Position numbers and translations under genes: made by a program. This document shows positions 57,696-64,000 of a DNA stretch of 64,000 nucleotides, one piece after another. Within the stretch, counting starts at the first letter, position 1. Each line of letters begins with the position of its first letter. A model generated the notes under the pieces. The model was given only the letters and a program-made list of their open reading frames with translations, ran no database searches and was not told the origin of the DNA. The DNA is from Zingiber officinale (taxonomy: Eukaryota > Streptophyta > Magnoliopsida > Zingiberales > Zingiberaceae), in assembly GCF_018446385.1 (NCBI RefSeq), contig NC_056002.1, forward strand, positions 6,497,474 to 6,561,473, written 5' to 3'.

Positions 57696-58801
57696 ATGTA
57701 AAATACCGAACTAGATAATAATTTAATAATAAGGTTTAATAGGCTAATAGCTTTAACAGAATTTTTAGGAATTTTCTGAGAATTTTTCGGAGCTCATATG
57801 ACATATTTTAAGGGGATCAATTATTAGGTTTTAGGAGAGTCCGTTTGGATATCCCAATTAAGTGGGAGTTGATTGAGAAATTAATCTAGGGCTCAATCAA
57901 AGATACCTAAGTTTATAAATCCTTTCTCTTCTTTACCCGTGCCTAAGCCCTTCCCCACCGCCGACTCTCCCGATCCCTTCCCTCTCCCTCTCGCGCCGAC
58001 TCCTCTTTCTCCCTCTCTTTCGCACGATCGACGCTGACGACCCTCTCATCGCCGGCGCCGATCCGCCCTCTTCGGTCACGAGCGAGAAGTGGTCCCTCTC
58101 CGAGCTTCCTCGCGCCATCACAGACGCCGCAGAAAGCAATTCTGGCCTTTCCTTTGCCCTGGCACCCGCCGCCCTCTCCTCCTCACGCGAGAACCAGAGA
58201 CGCACGTCGCCACACCCGATTGCTTGACGTTGATCGAGCCGCAGCTCGCGGGAGCCTCCTAACCCTTCACCCCACGCCGATAGCCCCGCTAGGTATCCCT
58301 CTCTTCCGATCCTTGCCCAACACCGATCGATCTTCAGCGAAAGGGAAGAAAATCCGAGCCCTAACTTCACTGGATTTGGAGCTTGCTGGATTCAGTGGAG
58401 GTCTGTTTGAGGTAAGGTTTTGTTTTGGATTTTTGGGATGTGGGATGCTTCTTCTAGATAAGTCCATCATTTTTCTTTGATTGGTTGCGTTCTATTTGAA
58501 AGGGATTCGGGATGTATAGATAGGGTTCGGTTTTCGTTGATCTTGCGTTGTTTTATTTGTGAGGCTTTTGTACTCTTGGATGTTGATCAGATTTGGGTTT
58601 TAGATGCGATGAAGGTCTTGTTCTTCCTCTGGTTAGCGATAGTTTTGGTAAATGGCAGATTGGTTTCAATGTTGTGTGGTTTCTTCATGGTGGATTTGGT
58701 TCTTCCTTTAGTAGGTTTCGTAGGTTGCAAATTCGTTTCATTGTTGAATGACTTCTCCATGTTGGATTTGATTTTCCTGTAGTAGATTAAGAGGTGGTAA
58801 T
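57696..58801 (+). repeat. Truncated Gypsy-type LTR
   Basis: Starts TGTAAAATACCGAAC, has a TATA-like TTTATAAATCC (57913), a C/T-rich leader and a splice-donor-like GAGGTAAGG near 58410. This is the layout of long plant Gypsy LTRs with leader introns. It is cut at 58801 by element B. The ORFs on both strands at 57933-58480 lie in the leader and have no motif. It could alternatively be the 5' end of a lost gene. Confidence 0.35.
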
Positions 58802-59264
58802 TGTTAGGATCGGTTGAGCTAGAGGGGGGGGGGTGAATGACTCACTTCTTTTTCTGATTAACTTTGTTTTGCACAGCGGAAATCTGAAGGCAATGCTAAC
58901 ACCGTTATTTACTTGGTATCCACCTCCTCAAGGAGGTGACTAATCCAAGGATCCACACCACTCACACTCTTTCACTATCGAAAACCCTCCTTCTCGGAAT
59001 CACACCGAAGGTGGAGAAACCTTAACAGAAATACACCTCTCCCTTTTCTTCAAAATAAATATCACAAAAGCTACAAAGAAGAAGTAGAGAAGGATTACAA
59101 GATTTAACCAGCTTCTTCTTTGCAGGTGAGATTTCAGTACGTAGTAGAGAGGAGCTTGAACCCTTTGCTTTGAATCTTTATCACTTGAGAGCTTTCAAAA
59201 GGCCTGGAGAGCAATGGAACAGTATAGTGTTTTGTTGTGTATGTTTTCCCGTTTCTTTCCGTGC

Positions 59265-59270
59265 TTTATA
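59265..59270 (-). promoter_or_regulatory. TATA box of the LTR of B
   Basis: TATAAA on the minus strand in CAACGTATAAAGCACGG, about 40 bp beyond the last GGATCGATT-type site of the palindrome cluster. Confidence 0.6.
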
Positions 59271-59309
59271 CGTTGAGAAAACTAGCCGTTTCTCACGCCG
59301 CCGTCGCCG

Positions 59310-59790
59310 TGGATCGATTGAGGTCATATTCCAATCGATTCACAACTATCCGTTGGAAGCCATCGCGTCAAGATCAACGGTGCAGATTCTTTTATTTGAC
59401 TTGGATCGATTGGGGCAGCGTTTGAATCGATTCAAACGCTTGCTCATGAATTTAGCAGCTGCATGAATCGATCGGCCGATCGATTCAATAACTTGAATCG
59501 ATCGGCTGATCGATTCAGAGTGATTCTGTGCTTCGCACAGAATGTTCACGGATCGATCGGCCGATCGATTCAATCCCTTGAATCGATCGGCTGATCGATT
59601 CAGAACGATTCTGTGCTTCGCATAGAATGTTCACGGATCCTGCTGATCGATCCAGATGCATTCTGTGCTGCGCAGAACTTTACCAATCGATCAGCCAATC
59701 GATTGCCTTACCTTCAATCGATCGGCTGATCGATTCAGAGGCAATTTGCCGCACAGCCATGTCTGAATCGATTTTCCAGTCGATCTCTGA
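59310..59790. repeat. Palindrome cluster, AATCGATCGGCCGATCGATT type, in U3 of element B
   Basis: About seven pairs of GAATCGATC and GATCGATTC arms with a 2-3-base centre, mostly GGC, e.g. starting near 59464, 59494, 59551, 59579, 59682 and 59716. Between pairs recurs the spacer ATTCTGTGCTTCGCA. The units are longer and more regular than in element A. Confidence 0.9.
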
Positions 59791-60083
59791 CAGTGAGCCT
59801 ATCACACACATAATCTTGTGACTTGCAGGAGGTTTCTCTTGCCAAGAATCCGGTCCCCGACCTTCTTGGACTTCTCTTGTCTTGCATCTGGTCTTCTGAC
59901 CTGCAAGAACTCTTTTTGCCAAGAATCTAGTCCTCGACCTTCTTGGTCTTCTCTTGCATCTGGTCTTCTGACCTGCAAGAAACTCCTCCTGCAAACTCAC
60001 AATGCATGTTAGTTCCACCGTATTAACCTAAACTTAAATAAATGTCAACACATTGAAACTTCCAGGGCATGATTGCACCAACA

Positions 60084-60101
60084 ATCTCCCCCTTTTTGAT
60101 G
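60084..60101 (-). promoter_or_regulatory. Polypurine tract of element B
   Basis: Reads CATCAAAAAGGGGGAGAT on the minus strand, directly before the 3' LTR. It is almost the same as the tracts of A and C, placing all three in one Copia group. 60102-60484 holds nothing else I recognise. Confidence 0.8.
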
Positions 60102-60484
60102 TTTGACAATCTATTTAAGTTTAGGCTAATTTCCAATACAACGATAAATAATGATTGTAGCTTGCTGAAATAATAATTGCATAATTACAGTAAGCTTGAT
60201 TTTAATTTACTACGATAGGCATAAGCAATAAGCATGAACTTCAACATAGATCTCCCCCTTTGTCAAAAATCAAAAGCGAATAACTCCCCCTCAATAAGTG
60301 CACAAGGCAAATATGATACATCCAAGGAATGCTCCCCCTAAAACACATATATCAACAGAACATAACAACACTGAAATGTAGAATCAAAAGGAGAGTGTAG
60401 CAAAAAAATATCATACATTCAAAATAAAATAGAGTTCACAAAAAGGACTCTAGAATAACCATCCATACAACAAATAAAAACATA

Positions 60485-62060
60485 TCATATAGGAACATAA
60501 AACTCGATAAGCTCGTCGCCAGGAGGAGGAGGATCAGGATCAGCAGCTGGAGCAGACGTAGTAGCCGGAGCAGGAACCGCCGCAGAGTCAGGATCAGGGG
60601 CATCCTCAGCAGGAGGAACAGGGGCGGGGGATGGACCAGACTGAGACGGGTGAACCGTCACCCACGAGCCCACTAAGTCCACCAGTGTATCCAGAGTCCG
60701 CTGCATCGAAGTCTGCTGCTGGACCACAGTATCCAACGTGGTACGCAGGCTGGCTACCTCCAAGGTCAGCTCCTCAAGGCGAGTGGAAACCGTCTCCTCA
60801 AGAGTCGGAGAAGCTGGCCCGTGGAACTCCTCCTCAGCCTCATCCTCCGCAGGAGCCAAGGCCTGTGCATCCCCCCTTTGGCGAGCCCGGGGTCCCTCCC
60901 CAAAAGCACGGCCATCGATCCATCGAACTCCAGCTGGACCACCAATCAGACCCGACTTCTTGAAAGAGCGGGAAGAAATCCGCGAATAAGCCACTGTCAT
61001 GTGCTCCAGCCGTCCCCGGGAGACATCAACCTTCTGGGACGCCAGCCAATCGGTGATAAGATGCCCGAAAGGCATATGTATCGTCTGCTGCACGGGCTGG
61101 GTGAAATGGATGATGCAATGAAAGATATTCAGAGTGATGTTGATGTCAAGGGAATGACGAATGGCGTAAAGAGCAAACATATGAGGCGGTCGTAGAATGG
61201 CTAGGGCACGAGAGGCAATGGGGAAAAGACAGTTGATGATCACTTTAAACAAAGCGGCATTTTCAGCCGATAACTCAAGAGAAGAAAACTTAGTGATATG
61301 AGCATCTGGCCCATCCGGACGAGGATGACCAAAGAAGAACTGATGCATGGAGTCAATGCTAATATGCTCAAAAGGTGGAGGCAGCTCATCGGGAAGATTC
61401 AGATAAAAGACAAAGTCATTGTTTGAGGGAAGACATTCGAGATAAGATTGAAGAATCTCATAAGTGAAGTCCAGGCTCCGTTTGGCAACACGAGTGCGAT
61501 AATTTACACCATCTGAAGTGTGTAAATTATTATAGAATTCGGAGACAAGACCTATATTGATGTCCCTCTCACAAGTCAACAAAGAGTCAAGTTTATAATG
61601 CTTGAACCTATTATAGGTATCAAAACAAGAAGATCTATAATATTGCAAATTCATTGATCGAGGGGGAATAAGTTTGAAGGTGTTTTTGGTGAAAGATTGT
61701 TGCATTGCAGCATTTGGAAACCTAGGGTCAGTGGGAGGTTGAGGGCGTGAGGAAGGAACAGACGACCCTTCGCCCGATTCACGGACCTTTTGTTTCTTTC
61801 TGTGGGATAGAAAACAAATGCACGAGATGCCCAGGGTTGACAGTGAACGGGAAGGAATACAAAGTGCGTGAGAAAAGGACAGTGAATGGTTTGACAGTAA
61901 TGCAAAGATTTAAGGGTAATGCAATAAGTGCAATGCATGAGGAATAATGCAATGCACAAAGACATACAAAAATACAGATTAGGTCAAGAATAGCAGCAAA
62001 AAGGAACAACAAGGAGTAGAGCAACGAGTTTTACCTAGGTTTAGGGTTTTGAGTCCGCAT
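60485..62060 (-). CDS. Second gene of element B: two-exon 'plant transposon protein'-like ORF with coiled coil
   Basis: Exon 1 62060-62035 (MRTQNPKP plus two bases), intron with donor GTAAAA and acceptor TTCTATCCCACAG, exon 2 61799-60485. The frame closes exactly to 446 residues without stops. A basic, nuclear-localisation-like PRKKQKV spans the junction. Residues about 50-290 form a globular Phe/His-rich domain resembling the plant-restricted 'putative plant transposon protein' family. A predicted coiled coil follows (TRLEELTLEVASLRTTLDTV), then a Pro/Ala/Asp-rich tail. It lies between pol and the 3' LTR. A C/T-rich leader and a palindrome cluster upstream suggest its own promoter. Function unknown; no signal peptide or membrane segment supports an envelope role. 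Confidence 0.78.
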
Positions 62061-62289
62061 TTTGTGTGAGGACGCGGAGAAGAGGAAAGGAGCTGCCCAG
62101 TGTGTCGAGAGAGAACTGGAAGAGAAGTGGGATAGCTCCTCTTCGTCGGAGAAGCACGCCGGAGTAACGATCGAGACAGGCAGAGCCGTCGCTTGGAAAA
62201 TCGCCTAGGGCAAGAGCCGCGTCGAGAGAGAGAAAGAGAAAAGGAAAAAGTAAGGGATCGATTCGGATCCACGGGTTTAAGACGGGTTT

Positions 62290-62640
62290 TAGGGCTTCGA
62301 TCGATCGACCGATCGATTGAGAGTAATTGAATCGATCAGTCGATCGATTCACAATGCTTCTGTGAAAATCGAACGAACGTCTGAATCGATCCATAGATCG
62401 ATTTAGACGCCTTCTGTGGAAAACCGAAAAGGCGTCTCAATCGATCCATTGATCGATTGAGGTTCTCTGAATCGATCCATTGATCGATTCAGATGCCTTC
62501 TGTGAAAAATCGACGAGCGTCTCAATCGATCCATTGATCGATCGAGGTACTCTGAATCGATCCATTGATCGATTCAGGTGCCTTCTGAGGCCAAGTGCGA
62601 GCCTCCCAATCGATTGACCAATCGATTGGGAAGCCTGATA
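62290..62640. repeat. Internal palindrome cluster of element B, upstream of the second gene
   Basis: About six pairs of the same AATCGATC/GATCGATT arms as the LTR cluster, here with CATT, CATA or AGT centres (e.g. near 62325, 62381, 62440, 62469, 62523, 62554, 62609). The spacers contain GCCTTCTGTG(A/G)AAA. The cluster ends about 230 bp before the ATG of the second gene, and the DNA between is a C/T-rich leader on the minus strand. No clear TATA box. Confidence 0.88.
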
Positions 62641-62649
62641 GTTGTGCAT

Positions 62650-63205
62650 GTCTGAAAAACTTTCAGAACCAAGATTTGGAAAAGCACAACTAATTGTACA
62701 CTACTCCAAAAATCACGAAATTTTGTATAGACACTATATATGTCCCATATTATCAAGAAAAAATAAAGTTTAATAAAAATAAACTCGTCTTAGTGAAAAC
62801 TTACACAAAACCACAAATTATTGAAAACTTCAAAGATATGAGGAAGTTTGTATCTATCTTTTTCATAATAATCCCCATCCAATAACACACTTCAACCAAT
62901 GTTTCAGAAGTGAGTTGTGACATGATCAATTGGAAATTTCCAATCATAAACGTAGGGCAACGGGCACATGAGTTGTACACTTGCTTTCCCTATGATTGGA
63001 CAAATGAATGTTTCATGTGAAAATCATTTTTCTTGGCCAACTTAATGCATCATAACAAGCATTAAGACCAAGATAAATATTCCTAACCTCTCACCCCCAT
63101 CTAAATCACACAAAGAAGATAACCCTATGTGTTTGTGAGAGGCAAAAAAAAATAAGGTGAAGAAACCAAAGGCTCTATCTATAAAGTGACCATGGAGGAT
63201 TTGAT
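62650..63205. other. Noncoding spacer between pol end and palindrome cluster of element B
   Basis: AT-rich, with CTCACCCCCATC-like text near 63090. No frame of note. Confidence 0.6.
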
Positions 63206-64000
63206 TTAATCAATATAACACATTCCCAATTCTCTTCTAAGAAAGCTAAATTCAACTTCGGGAAGAGGTTTGGTGAAGATATCGGCTAAGTTAGATTTTG
63301 ATCCAACATAATTTAAAATGATATCACCTCGAGTTACATGATCACGGATAAAATGATGCTTAACCTCTATGTGTTTCGTTCTTGAATGATGAACGGGATT
63401 TTTTGTTAAATTGATTGTACTCACATTATCACAAAGTACTTGAACATTGTTATAGGTAAGTTTATAGTCTTCTAGAGTATGAGTCATCCACAATAATTGC
63501 GATACACACTCTCCCATGGCAATATATTCCGCTTCGGTTGTGGAGAGAGCTACACAATGTTGTTTTCTACTTGACCAACTTACTAAAGAGGACCCTAGAA
63601 ATTGACAACTACCACTAGTGCTTTTGCGATCCAACTTGCATCCGGCATAGTCGGAATCGGTATAGCCCACTAGGTCAAAAGTTTCAGTTCTAGGATACCA
63701 AAGACCAACATTTTGAGTCCCCTTGAGATAACGAAGAATTCGCTTAACGGCACTCAAATGTGACTCCTTGGCACAAGATTGATACCTAGCACATATACCT
63801 ACGGCGAAAAGTATATCCGGTCTACTAGCCGTGAGATAGAGAAGACTTCCTATAGCACTACGATACACTTTGGAGTCAACTTCTTTCCCCTCAATGTCTT
63901 TATCCAACTTAGTATTTGTGGCCATGGGGGTAGATATTTCCTTTGCATTTTCCATTCCAAATTTCTTAAATAGCTCTTTGACATATTTGGATTGATGAAT
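63206..64000 (-). CDS. C-terminal part of Copia pol (end of reverse transcriptase, RNase H), partial
   Basis: The frame is open from the window edge, with no stop up to 64000, and ends at 63206; 264 residues are visible. It begins in the reverse transcriptase tail (IHQSKYVKELFKKFGMENAK, then ISTPMATNTKL). SAIGSLLYLTASRPDILFAV and LKGTQNVGLWYPR follow. RNase H has its acidic residues in GYTDSDYAG, STTEAEYIA and VLCDNVSTI. The end is SKSNLADIFTKPL and the usual short tail. No stop or frameshift in the visible part, so the element may be young. The start lies beyond the right edge. Confidence 0.93.
   Translation of the reverse strand: MHQSKYVKELFKKFGMENAKEISTPMATNTKLDKDIEGKEVDSKVYRSAIGSLLYLTASRPDILFAVGICARYQSCAKESHLSAVKRILRYLKGTQNVGLWYPRTETFDLVGYTDSDYAGCKLDRKSTSGSCQFLGSSLVSWSSRKQHCVALSTTEAEYIAMGECVSQLLWMTHTLEDYKLTYNNVQVLCDNVSTINLTKNPVHHSRTKHIEVKHHFIRDHVTRGDIILNYVGSKSNLADIFTKPLPEVEFSFLRRELGMCYID

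Larger units (their letters stand above)
58802..60083 (-). repeat. 3' LTR of element B
   Basis: 1282 bp. On the minus strand it starts TGTTGGTGCAATCATGCCC at 60083 and ends CAACCGATCCTAACA at 58802. Order along the minus strand: two 75-bp direct repeats with CTTGCAGGTCAGAAGACCAG (about 59985-59830), a palindrome cluster (59790-59310), TATA box (plus TTTATA at 59265-59270), leader, and the CACCCCCCCCCTCTAGC end. Confidence 0.88.
58802..64000 (-). mobile_element. Element B: Copia (SIRE-like) retrotransposon with a second spliced gene, 3' half
   Basis: On the minus strand, from the right edge: end of pol (64000-63206), a palindrome cluster (62640-62290), a two-exon gene (62060-60485), a polypurine tract (CATCAAAAAGGGGGAGAT, complement at 60084-60101) and the 3' LTR (60083-58802). 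The 5' half lies outside the window. It inserted into the Gypsy LTR at 57696-58801. The extra gene between pol and LTR is the position of the env-like ORF in SIRE/Maximus elements. Confidence 0.85.

Noticed and set aside
58154-58782. Possible gene 5' end with leader and donor site
   Set aside because: Better explained as the leader of a Gypsy LTR; no downstream coding exon was found before element B. Kept only as a low-confidence LTR.
59464-59760. CRISPR-like layout: palindromic repeats separated by short spacers
   Set aside because: The window is plant nuclear DNA, repeats are unequal in spacing and share spacers, no cas genes are present, and the blocks lie in LTR promoters.
60631-61195. 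Plus-strand ORFs opposite the second gene of element B
   Set aside because: They are shadows of the intact minus-strand frame and have no recognisable domain.
1-64000. tRNA, rRNA or organellar insertions
   Set aside because: No cloverleaf with proper arms, no rRNA core words and no plastid or mitochondrial gene text was seen by eye; a covariance-model scan would be the decisive test.

Overview
The window is nuclear DNA of a flowering plant. Spliced host genes with short GT-AG introns, a GASA peptide gene, a plastid-type aspartate-semialdehyde dehydrogenase and an A3-type cyclin are embedded in nested LTR retrotransposons and non-autonomous DNA transposons. A monocot, perhaps of the ginger order, is my guess from the overall character of the repeats; nothing in the sequence proves it. 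I see no rRNA, tRNA, bacterial or organellar segment.

Left third (1-23 kb) is retrotransposon-dominated. Two degenerate copies of the extra plus-strand ORF typical of Tat-lineage Gypsy elements lie at 1-9237 and 9998-12626. The first copy is broken by an inverted segment and by Copia-like element A (1506-8692), which has LTRs, an initiator-tRNA-Met primer site, an intact gag and no pol. A truncated Copia 3' end (12727-14643) separates the second copy from a minus-strand Tat gag-pol relic (14644-18837) and its 5' LTR (18869-20397). A CACTA-type element with a 3-bp target duplication (21106-21694) and further LTR debris follow.

Middle (23-36 kb) is AT-rich intergenic DNA with a hAT-type element bounded by an exact 8-bp duplication (24800-25482), two adjacent solo LTRs with exact 5-bp duplications (28430-29900 and 29986-31188), a GC-rich island holding a perfect hairpin, an orphan 3' exon (33647-33814) and a LINE relic.

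Genic part (36-48 kb): a two-exon GASA/snakin gene (36079-36462, +), the eight-exon aspartate-semialdehyde dehydrogenase gene (37733-43954, -) and a six-exon cyclin A3 gene (46068-47613, +). The last two are head to head. All three reading frames close exactly across every predicted splice junction. The dehydrogenase gene has one GC-AG intron and a tandem duplication at its 3' end.

Right part (49-64 kb): minus-strand Copia-like element C (49499-57535) is interrupted by a 2.5-kb solo LTR with a GTATA duplication and by a Mutator-like element with a 9-bp duplication. Minus-strand Copia element B runs off the right edge. It shows the end of pol, then a separate two-exon gene (60485-62060), then the 3' LTR.

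The most unusual pattern links these repeats. Five distinct Copia-like LTR families here carry a dense cluster of family-specific short palindromes just upstream of the LTR TATA box. Elements A and B carry a second copy of their own palindrome cluster inside the element; in B it stands in front of the spliced second gene, as if an LTR-type promoter module had been reused.
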